Positions 20,110 to 30,263 of a stretch of 64,000 bases of DNA are shown here, one piece after another; position 1 is the stretch's first letter; each line of letters opens with the position of its first letter. Origin of the DNA: Rhizobium sp. ACO-34A (GTDB lineage: Bacteria; Pseudomonadota; Alphaproteobacteria; Rhizobiales; Rhizobiaceae); assembly GCA_002600635.1 (NCBI GenBank), contig CP021371.1, positions 4,424,001 through 4,488,000 of the forward strand. Direction: 5' to 3'. The translations under genes and the position numbers were made by a program. The notes beneath the pieces are model-generated. The model made no database searches and was not told where the DNA came from. It was given only the letters and a program-made list of their open reading frames with translations.

Positions 20110-21534
20110 ATGACAGAATATCGCAACTTCATCGACGGCTGTTTCATCTCGCCGGGCGAGAACCCCTCGATCGACGTCATAAACCCCGCCACCGGTGAAG
20201 CCTTCGCGAAAGTCCCCGCCGCCTCGCAAGCCGATGTCATCCAGGCCGTCGAAGCCGCAGCCCGCGCCCAGAAGAGCTGGGGCCGTCTTCCGGCAATCGA
20301 CCGCGGCGACACCCTGCGACGGCTCGCCGACGCGGTGGAGCGTCGTGCGGGGCAGATCGGTGAGGCGCTTGCCCGGGAGTCCGGCAAGAGCATCGCGGAT
20401 GCCACCGCCGAGACGATCTATGCCGCTATCCTCATGCGCTATCACGCCGAATGGGCGCGGCGCATCGAGGGCGAGGTAATCGAGAGCGACACGCCCGACG
20501 AGACGCTGATGCTGAAGCGCACCCCGATCGGCGTCGTGGCCTGCCTCATCCCCTTCAATTTCCCGATCTACACGCTGGTACGCAAGATCGCCCCGGCCCT
20601 TATCGCTGGCAATGCCGTCGTCGTGCGCCCGAGCAACAACACACCCACCTCCGCCTTCGTCTTCGCCGAAGCGATTGAGGAAGCCGCCCTGCCGGCCGGA
20701 CTGATCAACATCATGACGATGACGCATGACGTCGCCGCAGCCATGTGCACCCGGCCAGAGGTCGGCATGATCACGCTCACCGGCAGCGTGACGGCCGGCC
20801 GCACCGTTCTCGAATACTGCAAGGCCAATATCGCCAAGCCGTCACTGGAACTCGGTGGCAAGACCCCGGTGATCGTCGAGCCTGACGCAGATCTCGATGC
20901 CGTCGCGCGCATGCTGGTCGCCGCCAAGACCGCCCATTGCGGACAGGTCTGCACCTCGGTCGAGCGCCTCTACGTACATGAAGCCGTTCATGACGCATTG
21001 CTCGGCAAGCTTCGCGAGGCGTTTTCATCCCGCCGTTTTGGCGACCGTTCCAGGGACACCGACCTGATGGGGCCTCTCGCCAACGCGGCTGCCCGTTCGC
21101 GCATCCATGCCATGGTCGAACGCGCCACGGCGGAAGGCGCAGAGGTCGAGGCAGGCGGCGTCATCCCTCAAGGGGCCGGCTTCTTTTATCCGCCAACGCT
21201 TCTTTCCGGTTGCCGGCAGGACATGGAGATCGTTCGCGAGGAGGTCTTCGGTCCCGTACTTGCGGTCATCCCCTATGGAGATTTCGACGAAGCACTGGCC
21301 ATGGCGAGCGACCACCAATATGGCCTCGCCTCCGTCGTCTTCTCGGAAAACTACCGCAAGGTGATGAAGGCCGCCAACGAGATCGAAGCCGGCGAACTCT
21401 ACGTCAACCGTTTCCCGGCCGACCCCTATCAGGGCTACCACGCCGGCTGGAAACGTTCCGGTCTCGGCGGCGACGACGGCAAGCACGGCATGCTGGAATT
21501 CACCCAGACCCGATTGGTCATCCTGAAACACTGA
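20110..21534 (+). CDS. Aldehyde dehydrogenase, lactaldehyde dehydrogenase (AldA)-like
   Basis: 474-residue NAD(P)-dependent aldehyde dehydrogenase. It resembles E. coli AldA along its length, notably at the C-terminal GYHAGWKRSGLGGDDGKHG. The catalytic Cys281 (HCGQVCTS) and general-base Glu247 (LELGGK) are present. Two usual positions differ: the NAD-pocket segment reads VVRPSNNTP, with Arg173 where Lys is normal, and the oxyanion region is IPFNFP, with Phe where Trp is common. AldA oxidises L-lactaldehyde to L-lactate, which would link to the divergent ldh; glycolaldehyde or another small aldehyde is also possible. A GGAAAGCCAGGAG site precedes the start. Confidence 0.9.
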   Translation: MTEYRNFIDGCFISPGENPSIDVINPATGEAFAKVPAASQADVIQAVEAAARAQKSWGRLPAIDRGDTLRRLADAVERRAGQIGEALARESGKSIADATAETIYAAILMRYHAEWARRIEGEVIESDTPDETLMLKRTPIGVVACLIPFNFPIYTLVRKIAPALIAGNAVVVRPSNNTPTSAFVFAEAIEEAALPAGLINIMTMTHDVAAAMCTRPEVGMITLTGSVTAGRTVLEYCKANIAKPSLELGGKTPVIVEPDADLDAVARMLVAAKTAHCGQVCTSVERLYVHEAVHDALLGKLREAFSSRRFGDRSRDTDLMGPLANAAARSRIHAMVERATAEGAEVEAGGVIPQGAGFFYPPTLLSGCRQDMEIVREEVFGPVLAVIPYGDFDEALAMASDHQYGLASVVFSENYRKVMKAANEIEAGELYVNRFPADPYQGYHAGWKRSGLGGDDGKHGMLEFTQTRLVILKH

Positions 21535-21596
21535 CCGAACCGCTCACCAGCCTGCAAGCCCAAGAATACGATCGAACAATATCCCCGGGGACCACC

Positions 21597-22814
21597 ATGA
21601 AGATCGCATCGCTCAAGACCTACGTCGTAGCCGTCCCACCGCCGCATATCGGCGGCATGTACTGGATCTTCGTCGAACTCGAGACGGCCTGCGGCATCAA
21701 GGGTATCGGCGAGATCTACGATACCGCCTTCCACCCCTCCAGCCTCGTGCCGCTGATCGAGGATGTCTTCCAGCGCTATCTGCTGGATCACGATCCGCAC
21801 CGGATCGAGCGCTTCTGGCGTGCCGCCTATTCCAGCGGCTTCACCCAGCGTCCCGACCCGACGATGATGGGCATCGTCTCCGGTCTTGAAATCGCCTGCT
21901 GGGATATCATCGGCAAGGCTGCGAACCGGCCCGTTTCCGACCTGCTCGGCGGAACCGTCCACGAAAAGCTGCGCGCCTATACCTATCTCTACCCGAAGAA
22001 TTCAGCTGGCGAATACGACTATAACGATCCCGATCTCGCCGCCGACGAGGCAGTCCGTATGGTCGAAATGGGCTTCACCGCCGTGAAGTTCGACCCCGCC
22101 GGTCCCTACACCAACTATTCCGGCCACCAGCTTTCGCTCGGCGTCATGGATCGCTCAGAGGAATTCTGCCGCAAGATCCGCGACGCCGTTGGCAGCCGCG
22201 CCGATATTCTCTTCGGCACCCATGGCCAGATGGTACCGTCCTCTGCGATCCGGCTGGCAAAGCGGCTGGAGAAATACGATCCGCTCTGGTTCGAGGAGCC
22301 CGTTCCGCCCGGCCAGGAAGCCGCCATGGCGGAAGTCGCCCGGGCGACCTCGATCCCTGTGTCGACCGGCGAACGCCTCACCACCAAATACGAATTCCAG
22401 CGCGTTCTCCAGCTCGGCGCGGCCTCCATCCTGCAGATGAACGTCGCCCGCGTCGGCGGCCTTCTGGAGGCGAAGAAGATCGCCGGAATGGCGGAAGCCT
22501 TCTATGCCCAGATCGCCCCGCATCTCTATAACGGCCCGGTCGGTGCGGCCGCATCCATCCAGCTTTCCGCGACAACTCCCAACTTCCTGATCCACGAGGC
22601 GATCATGGATTTCAGCGGTTTCCACGGCCGGATCCTCAAGAACAAGCTCGCCTTCGACAACGGCTATCTCATTCCTTCCCGCGAGCCGGGTCTCGGCATC
22701 GAACTTGATATGGCCGTCGTGGAACAGCACACACCCTATACCGGCGAGCGGCTGCATCTGCAGATGGGGGCGGACCCCGCCGACGTCAAAGCCTTCGCTC
22801 CGGCCAAGGGCTGA
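21597..22814 (+). CDS. Enolase-superfamily (mandelate racemase/muconate lactonizing) enzyme, probable sugar-acid dehydratase
   Basis: 405 residues: N-terminal capping domain (about 1-125) and a (beta/alpha)7-beta barrel. Recognisable barrel motifs are KFD (164-166), WFEEP (ligand Glu about 233-234), TGER (ligand Glu259) and PHLYNGP (309-314). The third-strand motif reads FGTHGQ: Gly207 sits where most members have the first metal-binding Asp, and His209 lines up with the catalytic His of galactonate dehydratase. That places it with sugar-acid dehydratase-like members, but I cannot name the substrate. Start 21597 is 62 bases after the ALDH stop. Specificity is unassigned; the fold call is strong. 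Confidence 0.85.
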   Translation: MKIASLKTYVVAVPPPHIGGMYWIFVELETACGIKGIGEIYDTAFHPSSLVPLIEDVFQRYLLDHDPHRIERFWRAAYSSGFTQRPDPTMMGIVSGLEIACWDIIGKAANRPVSDLLGGTVHEKLRAYTYLYPKNSAGEYDYNDPDLAADEAVRMVEMGFTAVKFDPAGPYTNYSGHQLSLGVMDRSEEFCRKIRDAVGSRADILFGTHGQMVPSSAIRLAKRLEKYDPLWFEEPVPPGQEAAMAEVARATSIPVSTGERLTTKYEFQRVLQLGAASILQMNVARVGGLLEAKKIAGMAEAFYAQIAPHLYNGPVGAAASIQLSATTPNFLIHEAIMDFSGFHGRILKNKLAFDNGYLIPSREPGLGIELDMAVVEQHTPYTGERLHLQMGADPADVKAFAPAKG

Positions 22815-22824
22815 ACGGCAAGCC

Positions 22825-24438
22825 ATGACTTACGATTTCATCATTGTCGGCGCCGGCTCCGCCGGCTGCATTCTCGCAAGCCGGCTGAGCGAAGATGGCC
22901 GCTACAGCGTTCTGCTGATCGAAGCCGGTGGCAAGGACGACAGCTTCTGGTTCAAGATACCGGTCGGCTACGCCCGCAGCTATTACAATCCGGCCGTCAA
23001 CTGGATGTATTCCACCGAGCCGGAGCCCGAGCTCGGAAACCGCCGCATCTACGCCCCCCGCGGCAAGGTGCAGGGCGGATCGGGATCGATCAACGCCATG
23101 ATCTTCGTGCGTGGCGCCGCATCCGACTTTGACGACTGGGAAGCCGCCGGCAATCCGGGCTGGGGCGCAAGCGACGTATTGCCCTTTTTCCGCAAACTTG
23201 AGACCCATGCCGGAGGTACTTCGCAATGGCATGGCGGCAACGGCCCCATCCATGTCACCCCCATGCGCGGCGACATCCATCCGATTTCCGATGCTTTTCT
23301 GGCGGCCTGCGAAGAACTTGGCCTCCCGTCCAACGCCGACTTCAATGGGGCCTCCATCGAAGGGGCTGGCGTCTACGACATCAATACGCGCTGCGGCCAG
23401 CGTTCCCACTCCAGCGCCGAATATCTGCGACCTGCTCTGACGCGGGCCAACCTTATGGTCGAACGCAATGCTGTCGCGCAGCGCCTTCTCTTCGCGGAGG
23501 ATGGCAAGGTGAACGGCGTCGAGGTCTTGCAGCATGGCCAGCTGCGCTCCTTCACTGCACGCAGGGAAGTGATCGTCGCGGCGGGCGCCGTCGACACGCC
23601 GAAACTGCTGCAACTTTCCGGCATCGGCGATGGCGAGACCTTGCAGTCTCTCGGAATAGATGTCCGCCATCACCTTCCGGCGGTGGGCAAGAACCTTCAG
23701 GATCATATCTGCGCCAGCTTCTATTATCGCGCCAACCGACCGACCCTGAACGGCAGCTTCGGCAGCATTTTCGGGCAGGCAGCGTTGGGGTTACGTTATC
23801 TGCTGACCCGCAAGGGCCCCTTCGCGATGAGCGTCAACCAGGCCGGCGGCTTCTTCCGCGGCAGCCCCGATGCGCCTCGCCCGAACATCCAGCTCTATTT
23901 CAACCCGCTCTCCTACCGCATTCCGGAAAATCCGAAATCGGGTCTGAAACCGGAGCCCTATCCGGGCTTCCTCATCGCCTTCAATCCGTGCCGCCCAACC
24001 AGCCGCGGCGAGATCGCCATAGGTTCACCCGACCCGGCGACAGCACCCCTGATCCGCCCCAACTATCTCTCCACGGAACACGATATCGATGAGGTGCTGC
24101 AAGGCAGCCATCTGGTCCGCCGGATCGCATCGGCTCCATCCCTGAGCGCGATTATTCAGGAAGAGGTCTCTCCCTCCCCTGCAACCGATACCGACGAGAA
24201 GCTGCTCGATTACTTCCGGCAGAACAGCGGTTCGATCTATCACCTGTGCGGAAGCTGCGCGATGGGGCCGGGTAAACAGCAATCGGTCGTCGACGCACGC
24301 CTGCGCGTTCATGGGATAGCAGGCCTGCGCATCATCGATGCATCCATCTTCCCGAACGTCACCGCCGGCAACATCAATGCGCCGACTATGATGGTCGCGG
24401 AAAAAGGCTCCGCCATGATTCTGGAAGACGCCCACTGA
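22825..24438 (+). CDS. GMC-family FAD-dependent oxidoreductase (choline/alcohol dehydrogenase-like)
   Basis: 537 residues. The FAD dinucleotide motif is FIIVGAGSAGCILASRL (5-21). GMC signature 1 is the GKVQGGSGSINAMIFVRG segment (about 77-94) and signature 2 is GAVDTPKLLQLSGIGD (about 253-268). The C-terminal active site carries the catalytic His (YHLCGSCAMG) and the conserved NINAPTMMVAEK. No signal peptide, so probably cytoplasmic or membrane-associated. It begins 10 bases after the enolase-family gene, and a terminator follows. The substrate is probably an alcohol, polyol or hydroxy acid feeding the same pathway. Choline is less likely because no betaine genes adjoin. Confidence 0.9.
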   Translation: MTYDFIIVGAGSAGCILASRLSEDGRYSVLLIEAGGKDDSFWFKIPVGYARSYYNPAVNWMYSTEPEPELGNRRIYAPRGKVQGGSGSINAMIFVRGAASDFDDWEAAGNPGWGASDVLPFFRKLETHAGGTSQWHGGNGPIHVTPMRGDIHPISDAFLAACEELGLPSNADFNGASIEGAGVYDINTRCGQRSHSSAEYLRPALTRANLMVERNAVAQRLLFAEDGKVNGVEVLQHGQLRSFTARREVIVAAGAVDTPKLLQLSGIGDGETLQSLGIDVRHHLPAVGKNLQDHICASFYYRANRPTLNGSFGSIFGQAALGLRYLLTRKGPFAMSVNQAGGFFRGSPDAPRPNIQLYFNPLSYRIPENPKSGLKPEPYPGFLIAFNPCRPTSRGEIAIGSPDPATAPLIRPNYLSTEHDIDEVLQGSHLVRRIASAPSLSAIIQEEVSPSPATDTDEKLLDYFRQNSGSIYHLCGSCAMGPGKQQSVVDARLRVHGIAGLRIIDASIFPNVTAGNINAPTMMVAEKGSAMILEDAH

Positions 24439-24478
24439 ACGCAGCAGGCCTCGAAACGAACAGACAGCAAGAAACAAA

Positions 24479-24504
24479 AAAGCCGGCGCACAAGGCCCGG
24501 CTTT
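24479..24504. terminator. Bidirectional terminator between the GMC gene and atpC
   Basis: AAAGCCGG (24479-24486) pairs with CCGGCTTT (24497-24504). An A-run flanks the left arm and a T-rich run flanks the right arm, so it can work on both strands. It serves the convergent catabolic cluster and ATP synthase operon. Confidence 0.85.
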
Positions 24505-24545
24505 CTTTCAATCTGGATCAGTGGCGGTCAACCCGCCGAAGCGGC

Positions 24546-24953
24546 TCAGGCAGCAATCAATATGCCGTTCAGATGAGTCAGTTCCGCAAGATACTGCTCG
24601 AGACGAGTCTTGTGCTCGTGGTTGTCGGTCGCATTGAGCTCGGCGCGAGCAGTCTCGATCCGCTTCGTCAGAGTTTCGCGGTTCAGCTCGGTCATGGCGA
24701 CAGCCGATTCCGCCAGAAGCGTACAACCGGTCGGAACGATGTCGGCAAAGCCGCCAAAGACGACGTACTTGGTGACCTGGCCCGAAGCGAGCTTCACCGA
24801 GACGACACCCGGCTTGATGGTGGTCATGGTCGGCGCATGATTGGCCATGACGGTCATTTCGCCTTCGGTTGCCGGAATGACAACTTCGCTCACCTTTTCG
24901 GAAAGCAGCAGGCGCTCGGGCGAAACGAGTTCAAAATTGAAATTGTCGGCCAT
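24546..24953 (-). CDS. atpC: F1-ATP synthase epsilon subunit
   Basis: 135-residue epsilon subunit of the F1 central stalk, which couples rotation and inhibits hydrolysis. The N-terminal beta-sandwich is clear (FELVSPERLLLSEKVSEVVI, then GEMTVMANHAPTMT), followed by the short helical C-terminal domain. It is the last gene of atpHAGDC; atpD ends 71 bases upstream. Confidence 0.95.
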   Translation of the reverse strand: MADNFNFELVSPERLLLSEKVSEVVIPATEGEMTVMANHAPTMTTIKPGVVSVKLASGQVTKYVVFGGFADIVPTGCTLLAESAVAMTELNRETLTKRIETARAELNATDNHEHKTRLEQYLAELTHLNGILIAA

Positions 24954-25024
24954 GATGGTTCACTTCTCTCGTGGATGAAGGACCGGCACGCAGGACCTAT
25001 GTCCCGCGTGCCGCAGATCCATTA

Positions 25025-26506
<1,482 letters not shown>

Positions 26507-26512
26507 TTAACC

Positions 26513-27391
26513 TCAGAGCGCTTCCGCGCCCGAAATGATTTCAATGAGTTCCTTGGTGATCTGCGCCTGACGCTGACGGTTGTAGGACAGCGTCAGCTTG
26601 TTGATCATCTCACCTGCATTGCGCGTCGCATTGTCCATGGCGCTCATCTTGGCGCCCATTTCACCGGCGACGTTTTCGAGCAGAGCCCTGAAAACCTGAA
26701 CCGAGATGTTGCGCGGAATAAGATCCGTCAGGATCGCGCCTGCATCCGGCTCGTATTCGTAGACTGCGGTTGCACCTTCCGAAGCGGCTGCCTCGCCGGC
26801 GGAAGCCGGAATGAGCTGCTGTGCGGTCGGAACCTGGCTGATGACCGACTTGAACTCCGAATAAAACAGAGTGCAGACGTCGAACTCGCCCTTCTCGAAC
26901 ATGGCGATGATCTTGCGACCGATCGCATCAGCGTTCTCGAAGCCGATCTTCTTGACTTCGCGCAGGTCCGTGCGCTCGACAATCAGGCTGCCGAACTCGC
27001 GACGAAGGCTGTCATAACCCTTCTTGCCGACGCAGAAGATCTTGACGGTCTTGCCGGCCGCCAGGAGCTTGCGGGCGTGATCGCGGGCAAAGCGCGCGAT
27101 CTGGGAGTTGAAGCCGCCGCAAAGGCCGCGTTCGGCCGTGCAGACGACGAGCAGATGCACATCGTCCTTGCCGGTACCCGTCATCAGCTTCGGCGCGCCA
27201 TCGTCACCACCCACCGCCTGGGCGATATTGGCAAGGACGGCACTCATCCGCTGCGAGTAGGGCCGGGCGGCCTCGGCCGCCTCCTGCGCACGACGCAATT
27301 TCGCCGCGGCGACCATTTTCATCGCCTTGGTGATCTTCTGCGTCGCCTTGACGGAGGCGATCCGGTTTTTCAGATCCTTAAGTGAAGGCAT
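26513..27391 (-). CDS. atpG: F1-ATP synthase gamma subunit
   Basis: 292-residue rotor shaft. The N-terminal coiled-coil helix ([20 protein letters not shown]) and the C-terminal helix ([20 protein letters not shown]) have the conserved gamma sequence, with the central Rossmann-like domain between. It lies 29 bases downstream of atpA. Confidence 0.97.
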   Translation of the reverse strand: MPSLKDLKNRIASVKATQKITKAMKMVAAAKLRRAQEAAEAARPYSQRMSAVLANIAQAVGGDDGAPKLMTGTGKDDVHLLVVCTAERGLCGGFNSQIARFARDHARKLLAAGKTVKIFCVGKKGYDSLRREFGSLIVERTDLREVKKIGFENADAIGRKIIAMFEKGEFDVCTLFYSEFKSVISQVPTAQQLIPASAGEAAASEGATAVYEYEPDAGAILTDLIPRNISVQVFRALLENVAGEMGAKMSAMDNATRNAGEMINKLTLSYNRQRQAQITKELIEIISGAEAL

Positions 27392-27420
27392 CCGTTATCC
27401 GTCCTTGGCTTGAGCCCCGA

Positions 27421-28950
27421 TTACGCGAAAGACTTGGCGAAGGCGTCAAGAGCAGCCTTGAGCTTGCCCTTGGTGTCGTCGCTGATGGCCTTTTCCGCAC
27501 GGATGGTGTCGAGGATAGCCTTGCCTTCCGACCGGAGGTAGGAGAGCAGACCCTGTTCGAACTTGCCGACCTGAGCGACCGCGATCTTGTCGAGATAACC
27601 GTTCACACCGGCGAAGATCACTGCAACCTGTTCTTCCGTCTTGAGCGGGGAGAACTGCGGCTGCTTCAGAAGTTCGGTTAGGCGTGCACCACGGTTCAGC
27701 AGGCGCTGGGTGGAGGCGTCAAGGTCCGAACCGAACTGGGCGAAGGCGGCCATTTCGCGATACTGGGCGAGTTCGCCCTTGATCGAGCCGGCAACCTGCT
27801 TCATCGCCTTGATCTGGGCCGACGAACCAACGCGGGAAACCGAGAGACCGACGTTAACGGCCGGACGGATACCCTGATAGAACAGGTCGGTTTCAAGGAA
27901 GATCTGGCCGTCGGTGATCGAGATCACGTTGGTCGGAATGAACGCCGAAACGTCGTTACCCTGGGTTTCGATAACCGGCAGAGCGGTCAGCGAGCCCGCG
28001 CCACGTTCGTCGGAGAGCTTTGCAGCGCGCTCGAGCAGACGGGAGTGCAGGTAGAAAACGTCGCCCGGATAAGCTTCGCGGCCCGGAGGACGACGCAGCA
28101 GCAGCGACATCTGACGGTAAGCAACGGCCTGCTTGGAAAGGTCGTCGTAACCGATCAGGGCATGCTGGCCGTTGTCGCGGAAGAATTCGCCCATGGCGCA
28201 ACCGGCAAACGGTGCCAGGTACTGCATCGGAGCCGGGTCGGATGCGGTCGCGGCAACGACGATCGAATACTTCAGAGCACCGCGCTCTTCCAGAACCTTC
28301 ACGAACTGGGCAACGGTCGAACGCTTCTGTCCGATAGCGACGTAGACGCAGAACAGCTTGTCGCCGTCCGGACCATTGTCGTGAATGGCCTTCTGGTTCA
28401 GAATTGTATCGAGAATGATGGCGGTCTTGCCGGTCTGACGGTCACCGATGACCAGCTCGCGCTGGCCGCGGCCGACCGGGATCAGGGCGTCGATGGCCTT
28501 GAGGCCGGTCGACATCGGCTCATGAACCGACTTGCGCGGAATGATGCCGGGAGCCTTTACGTCGACGCGAGCGCGACGGGCAGCGTTGATCGGGCCCTTG
28601 CCGTCGATCGGATTGCCGAGAGCGTCGACGACGCGGCCGAGCAGTTCCGGACCAACCGGCACGTCCACGATGGCGCCGGTCCGCTTGACGGTGTCGCCTT
28701 CCTTGATGTCACGGTCGGAACCGAAAATAACGACACCGACGTTGTCGGCTTCGAGGTTCAGCGCCATGCCGCGGATGCCGCCGGGGAACTCGACCATTTC
28801 GCCGGCCTGAACGTTGTCGAGGCCGTAAACGCGGGCGATACCGTCACCAACGGAGAGAACCTGGCCGACTTCCGAGACTTCCGCCTCTTTGCCGAAATTT
28901 TTGATTTGATCTTTCAGAATTGCGGAAATTTCCGCGGCGCGGATATCCAT
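27421..28950 (-). CDS. atpA: F1-ATP synthase alpha subunit
   Basis: 509-residue non-catalytic nucleotide-binding subunit. Walker A is GDRQTGKTA (about 170-178), and the signature [17 protein letters not shown] is present. The ATG overlaps the atpH stop by one base (TGATG), so translation is coupled. Confidence 0.97.
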   Translation of the reverse strand: MDIRAAEISAILKDQIKNFGKEAEVSEVGQVLSVGDGIARVYGLDNVQAGEMVEFPGGIRGMALNLEADNVGVVIFGSDRDIKEGDTVKRTGAIVDVPVGPELLGRVVDALGNPIDGKGPINAARRARVDVKAPGIIPRKSVHEPMSTGLKAIDALIPVGRGQRELVIGDRQTGKTAIILDTILNQKAIHDNGPDGDKLFCVYVAIGQKRSTVAQFVKVLEERGALKYSIVVAATASDPAPMQYLAPFAGCAMGEFFRDNGQHALIGYDDLSKQAVAYRQMSLLLRRPPGREAYPGDVFYLHSRLLERAAKLSDERGAGSLTALPVIETQGNDVSAFIPTNVISITDGQIFLETDLFYQGIRPAVNVGLSVSRVGSSAQIKAMKQVAGSIKGELAQYREMAAFAQFGSDLDASTQRLLNRGARLTELLKQPQFSPLKTEEQVAVIFAGVNGYLDKIAVAQVGKFEQGLLSYLRSEGKAILDTIRAEKAISDDTKGKLKAALDAFAKSFA

Positions 28951-29516
28951 CAGCCAACCTCTTTCAGTGCAAGCTTAAGGGTGGAAAGTTTGGTGCGAAG
29001 GGACGTGTCGATCTGGCGCGAGCCGACCTTGACGATCAGACCACCGAGAATGGACGGATCGATCGAGACGTTGACCGAGACATCCTTGCCGGTGACGCCC
29101 TTCAGCGCCGCCTTCAATTCGTTTTCCTGTTCGGAAGTAAGTGCGTGAGCAGACGTCACCTCGGCGGTGACTTCACCGCGATGACGGGCAGCGATCTGCC
29201 GGAAAGCGGCAATCATGCCCGAAACGGCAAAAAGACGCCGATTGCCGGCGACCACCTTGAGGAAGTTTGCGACGAGACCGCCGATACCGGCCTTTGCGCA
29301 GAGTGCTTCAACGGCCTTGGACTGGTCCTCGGCGGAAAACACCGGAGAAAGCACCAGTCGCTTCAGGTCGTCGCTCTCATCGATCATCGCCTGGAAACGG
29401 TTGAGATCGGCAGCAACCGCATCAACGGAACCGGCTTCGAGAGCAAGTTCAAAAAGCGAGGATGCATAGCGCTCCGCCACGCCTGAAATGACTTGGGATG
29501 TGTCTGCCACGGGCAA
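28950..29516 (-). CDS. atpH: F1-ATP synthase delta subunit (OSCP)
   Basis: 188-residue stator subunit that joins F1 to the peripheral stalk. The N-terminal helical domain ([13 protein letters not shown]) and the C-terminal signature [20 protein letters not shown] are clear. It is the first gene of the F1 operon. As in other alphaproteobacteria, the F0 genes are not linked. Its promoter should lie in 29517-29777. Confidence 0.96.
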   Translation of the reverse strand: MPVADTSQVISGVAERYASSLFELALEAGSVDAVAADLNRFQAMIDESDDLKRLVLSPVFSAEDQSKAVEALCAKAGIGGLVANFLKVVAGNRRLFAVSGMIAAFRQIAARHRGEVTAEVTSAHALTSEQENELKAALKGVTGKDVSVNVSIDPSILGGLIVKVGSRQIDTSLRTKLSTLKLALKEVG

Positions 29517-29777
29517 AATATTCCCTCATTTTCATCCAGAATCCGCACGCCCTTTGGAGGCGATGCGCATAACCCTGAAATCGTTACGTTTTCCCCCGAA
29601 AACACAAGGATAGTCCGCTTGCGTTTTCCGAATTTCGCGGTCCGTCTAGCATAGGAACTCTGGACTCGCAACACGCGTATTAACGGAATGAGTCTTTAGG
29701 ACAAGGCCTTGGCGGTAATTTTCAGGGAATCTGCGTCAAATTGCCAAAAGGCAGCTTCGCCGGAACGCCCCGCGCGC
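29517..29777. promoter_or_regulatory. Probable atp operon promoter region
   Basis: This 261-base gap between the small membrane-protein gene and atpH has no convincing open frame. It is the only sizeable gap upstream of atpHAGDC, so the operon promoter is probably here. No long dyad or clear terminator for the upstream gene was found. Confidence 0.4.
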
Positions 29778-30161
29778 TCACACAAGACCAAAGACGAAAA
29801 TGATCGGCAAGGCCGCCAGAACAACCTCTACAATCAAGAGTAGAAAATTCAGGAAGGTCGCGCCTCTGTCCGACATGATCGAAAGGATACGCCCGAATGC
29901 CGCAAGAACGACCGCAAAGCCGAGAGCGAGATAGACCATGGGTTGGGCAACGAGAAGGGCGGTTCCCGCGAACCCCGCAATCAGACCACCGGCCGAACGG
30001 ACGGCGCCATAGCCTTCCGGCCTGCCCTCTCGCGGCTGCACGCCGAAAAGCTTCATGGCGACACCCGGTGCGAACATCACGAAAGCACCGATCAGAACCA
30101 TGGCGGCGGCCGCTCCGAAGGCCAGCTGCTCGCCGAACTCCGTCGGAAGGTAGAACTCCAT
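29778..30161 (-). CDS. Small four-helix membrane protein, DUF4345-like
   Basis: 127 residues, nearly all hydrophobic, with four predicted transmembrane helices (about 13-32, 56-74, 76-92 and 103-126). Between helices 1 and 2 is a short polar loop, VQPREGRPEGYGAVRSAGG. This layout and length resemble the DUF4345 family, sometimes named AGROH133_08824 in rhizobial annotations; I make that assignment from memory. Function is unknown. It is flanked by priA upstream and atpH downstream on the same strand. No catalytic residues stand out. Confidence 0.7.
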   Translation of the reverse strand: MEFYLPTEFGEQLAFGAAAAMVLIGAFVMFAPGVAMKLFGVQPREGRPEGYGAVRSAGGLIAGFAGTALLVAQPMVYLALGFAVVLAAFGRILSIMSDRGATFLNFLLLIVEVVLAALPIIFVFGLV

Positions 30162-30263
30162 CTGTCATCCCCGTCTTGTAAAATCAGTCAGGCGAGGCTT
30201 ATCGCACAAACACCGGGATCGCGGTATCTCCCGAAAATGCCAGATTGAGCGGATTTCGGTGGA

